A stretch of DNA of 64,000 bases from Ottowia sp. (GTDB lineage: Bacteria; Pseudomonadota; Gammaproteobacteria; Burkholderiales; Burkholderiaceae_C), in the NCBI GenBank assembly GCA_023228705.1, contig JALOAS010000001.1, positions 23,195-87,194 on the forward strand. Direction: 5' to 3'. Shown here piece by piece: positions 56,242-64,000 of the stretch. The position numbers and the translations under genes are program-made. Numbering within the stretch: the first letter of the stretch is position 1; the number at the start of each line of letters is the position of its first letter. The notes under the pieces are model-generated. The model did not search any database and was not told where the DNA came from. It saw nothing but the letters and a program-made list of their open reading frames with translations.

Positions 56242-58200
56242 TCAAGCCAGGACATGCTCCAGCGCCTCGATCTGCGCCGAGATGTCCAGCCAGCTTTCTT
56301 CCAGGTCCTGCAGTTCGATCTCCAGCCGCTTGAGTTCACGGCCGGCCTCGGCGATCTCTTCGTGCGGCAGGGGCGTGAGCAGCTTGTCTTGCAGCACCGT
56401 CCTGGCCTGCTCGATGGTATGCATGCGCTGCTCGGCGGCCTTCAGCTTGCGGCGCAGCGGCCGTGCCTGCTCGGTCAGTTGCTGGCGCCGCCGCGCCGCC
56501 GCCTGCCGCGCCTGCGCTGGCGCGCGCGTGCGTTGCGAGAGGCCGGCCCGGTCATCCGGCGCCGGATCCGGGCTTGCGCGCTGGTTGCGCAGGCGCGCCT
56601 GTTCGGCCAGGTAGCGCTGGTAATCGGCCAGGTCGCCGTCAAAGGGCCGGATGCTGCCACCGGCCACCAGCCAGTACTCGTCGCAGACAGCGCGCAGCAG
56701 CGCGCGGTCGTGGCTGACCACGATGAGGCTGCCGTCAAATCCGGTCAGCGCCAGCGCCAGTGCCTGGCGTGTAGTGAGGTCCAGGTGGTTGGTGGGCTCG
56801 TCCAGCAGCAGCAGGTTGGGCCGCTGCCAGACGATCATGGCCAGCGCCAGGCGCGCCTTTTCACCGCCGCTGAACTGGCCCACGCGCTGCTGCACCATGT
56901 CGCCTGAAAAGGCAAAGCCGCCCAGGAAATTGCGCAGTTTCTGCTCGCGGGCGTCTTCGCTGCCTTGCCGGCCGACCTGGCGCGCCAGCTGCTGCATGTG
57001 CTGCAGCGGCGTGTCGTCGCAGCGCAGTACGTCCAGCTCCTGCTGCGCAAAGTAGCCGATGTTCAGTTCCTTGCCTGCGGTCATCGTGCCCTGCAGCGGC
57101 GGCAGGACGCCGGCAACGGTCTTGATGAACGTCGATTTGCCCTGGCCGTTGGCGCCAAGGATGCCAATGCGCTGGCGCGCCATCACGGTCTGGTTGACGG
57201 CGTGGAGAACGGGCAGCGGCCCGTCGCCATCGGCATAGCCCAGCACGCCGTCGCTGATGGCCAGCATGGGGTTGGGCAGGTTGTCCGGTTCGGCAAAGGA
57301 GAACTGGAACTCGGCCTCGCTGAGTACCGGCGCCACGCGCTCCAGGCGCTCCAGCGCCTTGATGCGGCTTTGCGCCTGCCTTGCCTTGGTCGCCTTGGCG
57401 CGAAAGCGCGTGATGAACGATTGCAGGTGCGCAATGTGCTGCTGCTGCCGGGTCCAGCTGGCCTGTTGCAGGCGCAGCTGCTCGGCGTGCTGCTGTTCAA
57501 ACGCGCTGTAGTTGCCGCTGTAGCGGGTGAGCTGCTCCTGCGCGATGTGCAGCGTCACCGTGGCCAGCGCGTCCAGGAACTCGCGGTCGTGGCTGATGAC
57601 GATGAGCGTGCCCGGGTAGCGCGCCAGCCAGCCTTCCAGCCAGACCATGGCGTCCAGGTCCAGGTGGTTGGTGGGCTCGTCCAGCAGCAGCAGGTCGCTG
57701 GGCGCCATGAGCGCGCGCGCCAGTTGCAGGCGCATGCGCCAGCCGCCGGAGAAGCGGTTGACCGGCTGCGTCAGCTCGTCGCTGGCAAAGCCTATGCCCA
57801 GGAGCAGCGCTTCGGCGCGGGAGCGGGCATCGTGTGCGCCAGCGTCGGCCAGGTCGCTGTGCGCCTGCGCCATCGCCATGCCGTCGCCTGCCTGCTCGGC
57901 CTGGCTCAGCTGCAGCTGAAGCGCGGTGAGGCGGTTGTCGCCGGCCAGCACGAAGTCGGTAGCGGCCTGCTCCGTCTCGGGCATGTCCTGCGCCACCTGT
58001 GCGATGCGCCAGCCGGGAGGCATGGACCAGTCGCCGGCATCCTCGTGCAACTGGCCTTCAAGCAGCGCCAGCAGCGTGGACTTGCCGGCGCCGTTGCGGC
58101 CGACCAGCGCCACTTTCTCGCCAGCATGGATGGTGGCACTGGCCCCGTCCAGCAGGACCTTGGCGCCGCGGCGCAGGGTGATGTGGTTGAGCGTGATCAC
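56242..58200 (-). CDS. ABC-F family ATPase (Uup/YheS-like)
   Basis: A 652-aa cytoplasmic protein with two ABC domains and no membrane domain. Domain 1 has Walker A GRNGAGKSTLLALL near 35 and signature NRFSGGWRMRLQLARALM with LLLLDEPTNHLDLD near 190. Domain 2 has GANGQGKSTFIKTV near 350 and FSGGEKARLALAM with LLLLDEPTNHLDLT near 470. An interdomain linker and a charged C-terminal coiled coil (residues 550-652) fit the Uup or YheS branch. ABC-F proteins act on ribosomes or branched DNA; the exact branch cannot be fixed by eye. The start is GTG 58200. Confidence 0.92.
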   Translation of the reverse strand: MITLNHITLRRGAKVLLDGASATIHAGEKVALVGRNGAGKSTLLALLEGQLHEDAGDWSMPPGWRIAQVAQDMPETEQAATDFVLAGDNRLTALQLQLSQAEQAGDGMAMAQAHSDLADAGAHDARSRAEALLLGIGFASDELTQPVNRFSGGWRMRLQLARALMAPSDLLLLDEPTNHLDLDAMVWLEGWLARYPGTLIVISHDREFLDALATVTLHIAQEQLTRYSGNYSAFEQQHAEQLRLQQASWTRQQQHIAHLQSFITRFRAKATKARQAQSRIKALERLERVAPVLSEAEFQFSFAEPDNLPNPMLAISDGVLGYADGDGPLPVLHAVNQTVMARQRIGILGANGQGKSTFIKTVAGVLPPLQGTMTAGKELNIGYFAQQELDVLRCDDTPLQHMQQLARQVGRQGSEDAREQKLRNFLGGFAFSGDMVQQRVGQFSGGEKARLALAMIVWQRPNLLLLDEPTNHLDLTTRQALALALTGFDGSLIVVSHDRALLRAVCDEYWLVAGGSIRPFDGDLADYQRYLAEQARLRNQRASPDPAPDDRAGLSQRTRAPAQARQAAARRRQQLTEQARPLRRKLKAAEQRMHTIEQARTVLQDKLLTPLPHEEIAEAGRELKRLEIELQDLEESWLDISAQIEALEHVLA

Positions 58201-58317
58201 GGGAGCAGAGGGCTGGGCAACCTGGTTGCGGGCTGCAGGCGGGCGTCTACCGTAGCAGATTGTCCCTTGCGGCGTGTTGCGGGCCGCTTGCGTCCGTCAT
58301 GCGCGTGCGCGGCTCGC

Positions 58318-58351
58318 AAAACAAAAAACCGCGCCGGGACGCGGGCGCGGT
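58318..58351 (-). terminator. Rho-independent terminator, minus strand
   Basis: On the minus strand ACCGCGCC pairs with GGCGCGGT and a run of TTTTTTGTTTT follows. It lies 35 bases after the DUF2249 stop and ends the fdxA-DUF2249 transcript. Confidence 0.9.
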
Positions 58352-58385
58352 GCTTGGTCTGGCCGGTCTTGCTGCCGGCGGGCGT

Positions 58386-58652
58386 TCAGCAGCGGATGAA
58401 GTCGATGACGACGCCCTCGGGCACGCGGTTGCGGTATTCGATCTGTATGCCGTCGCCGTAGCGCGCCTGCAACTGCGCCAGCAGCGGCAGCGGGTCATGG
58501 TCGTTGACGAAGCGCATGGTCTCGCCGGGCTGCAGTGCATCAAACGCGCCGAAAATCGCCGAATGGCGGAAGCGGCGTGCAATGCCCCGGGCGTCAAAGC
58601 CATGGACGGCATCGGTGCGGGGCGGGGTTTGCGAGGTCTGGGAATCGGCCAT
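58386..58652 (-). CDS. DUF2249 domain protein
   Basis: An 88-aa soluble protein matching the DUF2249 pattern: DARGIARRFRHSAIFGAFDALQPGETMRFVNDHDPLPLLAQL, split as HSAIFGAFDALQPGE and FVNDHDPLPLLAQLQARYG, ending VPEGVVIDFIR. The NDHDP-LPL motif is shared with small proteins found near nitric-oxide and denitrification genes; function unknown. AGGAG lies eight bases upstream of the ATG. It is 61 bases after fdxA on the same strand, and the terminator at 58318-58351 closes the pair. Confidence 0.88.
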   Translation of the reverse strand: MADSQTSQTPPRTDAVHGFDARGIARRFRHSAIFGAFDALQPGETMRFVNDHDPLPLLAQLQARYGDGIQIEYRNRVPEGVVIDFIRC

Positions 58653-58713
58653 GTCGGGGCTCTCCTGCGTGGTTGGGATGGGCTGGCGTTGCGGGGGGTA
58701 TCGTGCGCGGCGT

Positions 58714-59064
58714 TCAGTCGCGTTCGAGCAGCGGCCGCTTGTCCCCGACCTCGGCCCACTTGCCCGAGTCCGGGTCGGCCCATTCGTCGGCGTCGGGCAA
58801 TTCGGTGCCCTTGCGCGAGATGGTCGGCCACTTGCGCGCCAGCTCCACGTTCAGCGGGATGAAGTCCTGCTGATCCTCGGGCACGTCTTCGTCGGCGTAG
58901 ATTGCGCTGACCGGGCACTCGGGGACGCATACGGCGCAGTCGATGCAGTCGTCCGGCTCGATGACCAGGAAGTTGGGACCTTCGCGGAACGCGTCGGTGG
59001 GGCAGACATCGACACAGTCGGTGTACTTGCAGCGGATGCAGGCTTCGGTGACGACAAAAGTCAT
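58714..59064 (-). CDS. fdxA: 7Fe ferredoxin FdxA
   Basis: A 116-aa electron carrier with a [3Fe-4S] and a [4Fe-4S] cluster. Cysteines are at residues 9, 12, 17 and 21 ([19 protein letters not shown]) and at 40, 43, 46 and 50 ([14 protein letters not shown]), followed by the long acidic C-terminal extension of this family. Its start is 25 bases from the NsrR-type palindrome at 59090-59108, so NsrR control is plausible. It is followed by the DUF2249 gene. Confidence 0.96.
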   Translation of the reverse strand: MTFVVTEACIRCKYTDCVDVCPTDAFREGPNFLVIEPDDCIDCAVCVPECPVSAIYADEDVPEDQQDFIPLNVELARKWPTISRKGTELPDADEWADPDSGKWAEVGDKRPLLERD

Positions 59065-59089
59065 GACAGATATTCCAGGGGGTTTCGAA

Positions 59090-59108
59090 GTTGCATAATC
59101 AATGCATG
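59090..59108. promoter_or_regulatory. Predicted NsrR-type operator
   Basis: The palindrome TGCAT-AATCA-ATGCA (59092-59106) has the same half-sites and five-base spacer as the E. coli NsrR site core TGCAT-TTAAA-ATGCA. It lies between divergent fdxA and the Rrf2 regulator, 25-44 bases upstream of fdxA, so binding would cover the fdxA promoter. The match is by eye against a remembered consensus. Confidence 0.7.
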
Positions 59109-59188
59109 TTAACTTTACGCCAAGCCATTAGGCCGCGCAATGCAAGACCGCGTCGGGAGTGGGGCGTTGACCTGTGGCTGCGCCGATC

Positions 59189-59662
59189 ATGAGGGTCACG
59201 ACATTTTCCGATTTTGCGCTGCGCGTGCTCATGTATCTGGCGCTGAACGAGGGCCGGCGCGCGACGGCGGCCGAGATCGCAGGGGCCTATGGTATCTCGC
59301 ACCATCACCTGACCAAGGTGGTGCATCTGCTGGGCCGTGGCGGCTGGATCCGGACCACGCGCGGCCAGGGCGGCGGGCTGGCGCTGGAGAAGCCGCCCAC
59401 GCAGATCCGCCTGGGCGAGGTGGTGCGTGCCTGCGAAGGGGGCGGGCAGGTGGCGCCTTGCCATGGCCGGCCGTCCGGCGATTGCCGCATCGCTCCGGTG
59501 TGCCGGCTGGCCGGGATTTTTGAGCAGGCGCAGGCCGCGTTTTATGCCGAGCTGGACCGCCATACGCTGGCGGACCTGGTCCTGGACGCCGCGCCGCTGC
59601 AGCGCATCCTGATGCCCGAGGCCGATTCGCCAGGCACGAGCCGTCGCTGCAGCCTACAATAA
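59189..59662 (+). CDS. nsrR: Rrf2 family regulator, NsrR-like
   Basis: A 157-aa winged-helix regulator. MRVTTFSDFALRVLMYLAL and the HTH segment AGAYGISHHHLTKVVHLLGRGGW are followed by the wing TRGQGGGLALEKPP and the iron-sulfur cysteines Cys91, Cys99 and Cys105 (CX7CX5C). E. coli NsrR has CX4CX5C, so the first spacing is longer. NsrR senses nitric oxide through this cluster. I chose ATG 59189; the frame could start at 59174. The divergent palindrome and the DUF2249/ferredoxin neighbours support NsrR over IscR. Confidence 0.85.
   Translation: MRVTTFSDFALRVLMYLALNEGRRATAAEIAGAYGISHHHLTKVVHLLGRGGWIRTTRGQGGGLALEKPPTQIRLGEVVRACEGGGQVAPCHGRPSGDCRIAPVCRLAGIFEQAQAAFYAELDRHTLADLVLDAAPLQRILMPEADSPGTSRRCSLQ
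59655..59660 (+). promoter_or_regulatory. Candidate -10 element of the AlkB-like gene, close to ATG
   Basis: TACAAT lies within the last codons of the Rrf2 gene and ends six bases before the ATG at 59667. No Shine-Dalgarno is present. The -35 region is weak. Confidence 0.35.
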
Positions 59663-59666
59663 CTGT

Positions 59667-60269
59667 ATGCATATACAGACATCGCTGTTTGCGAAGCAGG
59701 CGCAGATACTGTTTGACGACCCGGAGGGCGGCATGGTCTACCACGCGGCTTGCGTTGCGCCGGCACGGGCGCAGCGCTGGTTTGACGCGCTGCTGCGCGC
59801 GGTTCCGTGGCGCAGCCTGCGAAGGCCCATGTACGCGCGCGTGGTCGACGTGCCCCGGCTGGTGGCCAACGTCTCGCTGCGCGATCCAAGCCGTCCCGGC
59901 TGCCTGGACGCGGCCTGCGCCGCGGTGATGCGGGTGGCGCCGGCGCCGTACACGCATGTGGGGCTGAACCTGTACCGGGATGCGCGCGACAGCGTGGCGC
60001 TGCACGGCGACCGCGAGGGCAGCCTCTGTCCCGGCCAGCCCATTGCCATCCTCTCGCTGGGCGCGCCGCGCAGCATGCAGATCCGGGACCGCGCTGCAGG
60101 AGTCAGCCGGCGCATCACCCTGGAGCCGGGCAGCGTGCTGGTCATGAGCCACGCCAGCCAGTCAACGCACGAGCACGGGATTCCCAAGTGCCCGGCTGCG
60201 GCCGGGTCGCGCATCAGCCTGGCGTTTCGCGTGCGGCGGCAGGCGTCGGTCCGGGCCGTGTCCGGCTGA
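59667..60269 (+). CDS. AlkB-like Fe(II)/2-oxoglutarate dioxygenase
   Basis: A 200-aa enzyme of the AlkB family, expected to demethylate alkylated DNA or RNA bases. Iron ligands are the HxD in DSVALHGDREG near residue 113 and a distal His in THEHGIPK near 170. The 2-oxoglutarate-binding Arg is in RISLAFRVRR near 187. AILSLGAPRSMQIRD is the central strand. The sequence fits the ALKBH2/3-like bacterial branch better than E. coli AlkB. It begins four bases after the Rrf2 stop and may have its own leaderless transcript. Confidence 0.88.
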   Translation: MHIQTSLFAKQAQILFDDPEGGMVYHAACVAPARAQRWFDALLRAVPWRSLRRPMYARVVDVPRLVANVSLRDPSRPGCLDAACAAVMRVAPAPYTHVGLNLYRDARDSVALHGDREGSLCPGQPIAILSLGAPRSMQIRDRAAGVSRRITLEPGSVLVMSHASQSTHEHGIPKCPAAAGSRISLAFRVRRQASVRAVSG

Positions 60270-60321
60270 AGCGCCGGCTGGACCGATGCGCTTGCGTGCG
60301 CCTGCTTTTTTGTCGCGCGGG

Positions 60322-61227
60322 TCAGGGCTGCCCTTCAAGCACCGCGCCGACGTTTGCCGGCGAGCTGGCTGGCTTGCTCTGCTGGGCAGCGGCGGGCATG
60401 CGCGTGGCCGGAACGGTGGCCAACCCCAGCGCAAGCAGGTGCGCCTGGATGGCAGCAACCGTGGCAAACGGGTGCTCCATGGGAAACAGGTGGCTGCCGT
60501 CGAGCAGCGTGATGCGGTCCTCAGCGTAGCGCTGCGTGGCACGCACGCCGCCGGCCTGCCGGGTCTCCTGCGATTGCAGGCCGCCGATGAATACCAGCGG
60601 GCACTGCAGCGGCTGGCGCCGCAGCAGCGCGCCGATCTGGTGCGGGATCGTGTCGTAGATGGCCGACTCTGCTTCCCGCGTGAAGGCCAGCGTGCAGCCG
60701 TCGTCCGTGTCGGTCATGCCGCAGGCCATGTAGTCCTGCAGGATTTGCGGGTTCCAGCAGGCAAACGTGGGCTTGGCGGCAAAATGCGCCAGCGCGCTGG
60801 CGCGGCTTGGCCAATGGGTGCGGCGGTGGCGGCTGACGCGGCTGGGCGAAAACCGGGAAATGACGCCCAGGCGCTTGGCCAGCCGGACGGCCTGGGCGCG
60901 CCAGCCGGTCACGATGGGCGAGTCCAGCAGGATGACGGCAGCGGCCAAGCCTGGATGCTGCGCTGCGCACATGAGGCTGAGGATGCCGCCCAGCGAATGG
61001 CCCACGAGCACAAGGGGTGCGTCGGCCCGTGCGTCCTTTTGTCGGCGGGCAAAGTCAGCGAGCTGGCGCACCAGGTGCGGCCAGTTGTCGGAGACGGGAT
61101 AGCCGGGGTCGTGGCCGAGCAGGGCGGGTGCGCTGACTTGGTGGCCCTGCTGGCGCAGCGCATCAAACAACAGGGCATAGGTGCCGGCGGGAAAGCCATT
61201 GGCGTGGGCAAAGACTATGGAGGTCAT
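60322..61227 (-). CDS. Alpha/beta hydrolase
   Basis: A 301-aa alpha/beta-fold hydrolase. The oxyanion segment FAHANGFPAGTY is near residue 10. The nucleophile elbow is LVGHSLGGILSLMCA near residue 75 (Ser in GHSLGG), and the catalytic His is in LLDGSHLFPMEHP near 255. I chose ATG 61227 (MTSIVFAHANGF); the longer frame has a non-conserved extension. The substrate is unknown. It is downstream of mutS on the same strand after about 300 bases. Confidence 0.88.
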   Translation of the reverse strand: MTSIVFAHANGFPAGTYALLFDALRQQGHQVSAPALLGHDPGYPVSDNWPHLVRQLADFARRQKDARADAPLVLVGHSLGGILSLMCAAQHPGLAAAVILLDSPIVTGWRAQAVRLAKRLGVISRFSPSRVSRHRRTHWPSRASALAHFAAKPTFACWNPQILQDYMACGMTDTDDGCTLAFTREAESAIYDTIPHQIGALLRRQPLQCPLVFIGGLQSQETRQAGGVRATQRYAEDRITLLDGSHLFPMEHPFATVAAIQAHLLALGLATVPATRMPAAAQQSKPASSPANVGAVLEGQP

Positions 61228-61524
61228 GGCGGGTCCTGATTGGCAAGCATTGTCAGCTTGCCGGATGACAGATGACAAAGGGGCTCGTCCCATGAAGGTT
61301 TGGCGTCAGGCGTTGAGCGTTGAGCGTGATGGGCATATGCTGGACGCAATTCGCTCAAACTCTCATCAAAGCGCCGGCGAGGTCGTTGGTCATGCGCTTG
61401 GGTGTTGCTGGGCATCGTTTCTGGTCAGCCGGCGGGCTGGGAATGAAATGGGGGCGGTGGTTGCAGTCCGTGCGCCGCAGACTCGCGCGCGGCCGGCCGG
61501 GCTGGCGTGGCAGTCGCGGCGTTT

Positions 61525-64000
61525 TCAGTTGGGTGGCGCGTCGTCCAGCAGGTCCTGCAGGCGGTAGAGCGTGGCCAGCGCCTCGCGCGGCGTGAGCTCG
61601 TCGGGCCGGATCTGGCGCAGGGCGTCCAGCGCCGGCTTGGGCGCGGCGGCAGGCGGGGCGGGCGGCGCTGCAAAGAGGTCGGCCTGCGCCTGGTTGGCGC
61701 TGGCCGCCTGCTCCAGCTCGGCCAGTGCGTGCCGGGCGTGGTTGAGCACGGCAGCCGGCACGCCGGCAAGCTGCGCGACCTGGATGCCGTGGCTCTGGCT
61801 TGCCGGACCCGCCTGCAGTTCGTACAGGAAGACGATGTCCGAGCCGCTCTCGGCCGCGCTGACGTGCGTGTTGAACGCCGCGTGGTGCGTGGCGGGAAAC
61901 TCGGTCATCTCGAAATAATGCGTGGCAAACAGCGTGAAGGCTCTCACCTTGTCATGCAGGTGCGCGGCGATGCCGCTGGCCAGTGCCAGGCCGTCAAAGG
62001 TGCTGGTGCCGCGGCCGATCTCGTCCATGAGGACCAGCGACTGTTCGGTGGCCGTGCGCAGGATCTGCGCGGCTTCGGTCATCTCCAGCATGAAGGTGGA
62101 CTGCGCGTTGGCCAGGTCATCGGACGCGCCGATGCGGGTGTGGACCGCGTCCATGGGTCCCAGGCGGCAACTTTGCGCGGGCACGTGGCTGCCCATGCTG
62201 GCCAGCAGGACGATCAGCGCCACCTGCCGCATGTACGTGCTCTTGCCGCCCATGTTGGGGCCGGTGATGATCTGCATGCGTGCCTTGGGGCCCAGCACGG
62301 TGTCGTTGGCCATGAATGGCTTGTTGCGGGTTTCCTGCAGCCGCGCCTCGACCACCGGATGCCGGCCACCGCGGATTTCAATGCAGGGCTCGGGAACGAA
62401 CTCGGGCGCGCACCAGCCCAGGGCAACCGAGCGCTCGGCCAGCGCCGCCAGTGCGTCCAGCGCCGCCAGTGCCTGGCCAAAGCGCGTCAACCGCGGCACC
62501 TGCGGCTGCAACTGCTCCAGCAGCTGCTCGTACAGCCATTTCTCCCGCGCCAGTGCCCGCTCCTGCGCTGACAGCGCCTTGTCCTCAAATGCCTTGAGCT
62601 CGGGGGTGACGTAGCGCTCGGCGTTCTTCAGCGTCTGTCGCCTCCGGTAATCCTCGGGCACCTTGCCCGCCTGCGCCTTGCTGACTTCAATGAAGAAGCC
62701 ATGCACCTTGTTGAACTGCACGCGCAGGTTGGCGATGCCGCTGCGCGCGCGCTCGCGGGCTTCCAGCTCGAGCAGGAAGCTGTCGCTGTGCTCGTTGATG
62801 GCGCGCAGCTCGTCCAGCTCGGCGTCCAGGCCCGCCGCGATGACGCCGCCATCGCGCACCAGCGCGGCCGGTTCTTCCACCAGCGCCTGCTGCAGCAGCT
62901 GCAGCGCGTCGCCGGGCGGCTGCAGGTCTTGGCCCAGTTGCTGCAGCAGTGGCGCCGGCAAGCCGGACAGCCTGGCGCGCAGCACGTCTTTTTGCAGCGC
63001 GTGACGCAAGGCCGCCAGTTCGCGCGGCCGGGCCCGCTGCAGCGCCACGCGCGCACTGATGCGCTGGACGTCGCTGGTCCCGCGCAGCCGCGCGCGCAGC
63101 GGCTCCCACAGGTTCTCTTCTTGCAGCGCAGCAATGGCGGCCAGGCGTGCACGGGGGATGGTGCGATCGCGCGGCGGCGACAGCAGCCATTGCCGGAGCA
63201 GGCGGCTTCCCATGCCGCTCATGCAGGTATCGATGAGCGAGAACAGCGTGGGCGCGTCTTCACCGCGCAGCGTGCGCACCAGCTCCAGATTGCGCCGCGT
63301 GGTCGCTGGCAGGTCCATGAGCTCGCCGCTGCGCGCGACCTTGAGGCTGCGCAAGTGCGTCAGCGCCCGGCCTTGCGTGTGCTCTGCGTAAACAAGCAGC
63401 GCGGCAGCGGCCGCGTGGGCGTGCTTCAGATCCTGCGCGTCCCAGGCAGCCAGGCTGCCTGTTTGCAGTTGCGCCTGCAGGCGGTCGCGGCCCAGCGCCG
63501 CGTCAAACTGGAAGTCCGGCCGCTGCGTGAGTACCGGCCCCGGGCTGCTGCTCGCAAGCCACTGGCGCAGCCGCTGCTCGTGCGCCGGCAACACGGACTC
63601 GGCCAGCAGCAGTTCGCTGGGCGCGATGCGTTCCAGCCAGCCGGGCAGGTCGGCGTGGCCGGCTTCGGCCAGGTGCACCTCGTCCTGCGTCACGGCCAGC
63701 CAGGCCAGGCCGACGCGGCGGCCGCGGCCAAAGTGGATGGCAAGCAGGATGGCGTCGCTTTTTTCGGGCAGCAGTTCGCTGTCGCTGAGCGTGCCGGGCG
63801 TGATCACGCGCACCACCTTGCGCTCGACCGGTCCCCTGGCGGTGGCGACATCGCCCACCTGCTCGCAGATCGCCACCGATTCACCCAGCCTGACCAGCCG
63901 CGCCAGGTAGCCTTCCACCGAATGAAACGGCACGCCGGCCATGGGCACGGGCTGGCCGGCCGACTGGCCGCGCGACGTCAGCGTGATGTCCAGCAGCTCG
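61525..64000 (-). CDS. mutS: DNA mismatch repair protein MutS, N-terminus outside window
   Basis: 825 residues are visible; the frame is open at base 64000, so the first residues, including the Phe-X-Glu mismatch-binding motif region, lie beyond the edge. Domain I remnants ([25 protein letters not shown], split as [19 protein letters not shown]) are followed by the clamp and lever helices. The C-terminal ATPase has Walker [14 protein letters not shown] and [20 protein letters not shown] (Walker B), with [11 protein letters not shown]. No mutL is visible nearby. Confidence 0.96.
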   Translation of the reverse strand, partial: ELLDITLTSRGQSAGQPVPMAGVPFHSVEGYLARLVRLGESVAICEQVGDVATARGPVERKVVRVITPGTLSDSELLPEKSDAILLAIHFGRGRRVGLAWLAVTQDEVHLAEAGHADLPGWLERIAPSELLLAESVLPAHEQRLRQWLASSSPGPVLTQRPDFQFDAALGRDRLQAQLQTGSLAAWDAQDLKHAHAAAAALLVYAEHTQGRALTHLRSLKVARSGELMDLPATTRRNLELVRTLRGEDAPTLFSLIDTCMSGMGSRLLRQWLLSPPRDRTIPRARLAAIAALQEENLWEPLRARLRGTSDVQRISARVALQRARPRELAALRHALQKDVLRARLSGLPAPLLQQLGQDLQPPGDALQLLQQALVEEPAALVRDGGVIAAGLDAELDELRAINEHSDSFLLELEARERARSGIANLRVQFNKVHGFFIEVSKAQAGKVPEDYRRRQTLKNAERYVTPELKAFEDKALSAQERALAREKWLYEQLLEQLQPQVPRLTRFGQALAALDALAALAERSVALGWCAPEFVPEPCIEIRGGRHPVVEARLQETRNKPFMANDTVLGPKARMQIITGPNMGGKSTYMRQVALIVLLASMGSHVPAQSCRLGPMDAVHTRIGASDDLANAQSTFMLEMTEAAQILRTATEQSLVLMDEIGRGTSTFDGLALASGIAAHLHDKVRAFTLFATHYFEMTEFPATHHAAFNTHVSAAESGSDIVFLYELQAGPASQSHGIQVAQLAGVPAAVLNHARHALAELEQAASANQAQADLFAAPPAPPAAAPKPALDALRQIRPDELTPREALATLYRLQDLLDDAPPN

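Overview
The window is chromosomal DNA from a high-GC betaproteobacterium, most likely order Burkholderiales (Comamonadaceae- or Alcaligenaceae-like). I infer this from gene content only: a fused AroA-Cmk protein, a short OmpA of the Burkholderiales type, Hsp33-TrmD-L19, LapB, a PilY1-type minor pilin cluster and a Pseudomonas-like bkd operon. Nearly all of it is core genome; no prophage, plasmid or CRISPR array is visible.

Layout. (1) 1-6765, minus strand: an acyl-CoA catabolic cluster (HAD dehalogenase, acyl-CoA ligase, two crotonases, Crp/Fnr regulator, aminoglycoside-phosphotransferase-like protein, acyl-CoA dehydrogenase cut by the window edge). (2) 7081-12513, plus strand: gamma carbonic anhydrase, hslO, trmD, rplS, then a three-gene MCE/Mla-like lipid transport operon without an ATPase. 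(3) 12561-23501, minus strand: gyrA, a DUF2059 protein, pheA, tyrA, aroA-cmk, rpsA, ihfB and lapB, a shortened version of the usual gyrA-serC-pheA-hisC-tyrA-aroA-cmk-rpsA-ihfB-lapA-lapB order. (4) 23998-25779: ompA with a strong terminator, then 1.1 kb without genes that holds a 319-bp MITE with IS1380-like ends and a palindromic repeat. (5) 25780-35326, minus strand: hemA and prfA, separated by a complete minor-pilin operon (fimT-pilV-pilW-pilX-pilY1-pilE) of visibly lower GC.

(6) 35410-45736: a small membrane protein, pyruvate carboxylase, an AI-2E family permease and a branched-chain 2-oxoacid dehydrogenase operon (bkdA1-bkdA2-bkdB-lpd). (7) 45921-52585: Smr protein and radC (minus), then patatin, REP-like repeats, FKBP, ispH, serS and tRNA-Ser(CGA) (plus). 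(8) 52734-58652, mostly minus: a small hypothetical, pdxY coupled to yggS (vitamin B6 handling), a 54-aa basic protein, an EcsC/DUF697-like protein, a GlsB/YeaQ membrane protein, an ABC-F ATPase and a DUF2249 protein. (9) 58714-60269: fdxA divergent from an NsrR-like Rrf2 regulator with a matching operator between them, then an AlkB-like dioxygenase. (10) 60322-64000, minus: an alpha/beta hydrolase and mutS, cut by the window end.

The most unusual items are the MITE with target-site duplication, the pilus operon wedged between hemA and prfA, the predicted NsrR operator controlling fdxA-DUF2249, three genes whose -10-like hexamers sit so close to ATG that leaderless mRNAs are likely, and the MCE operon lacking its ATPase.
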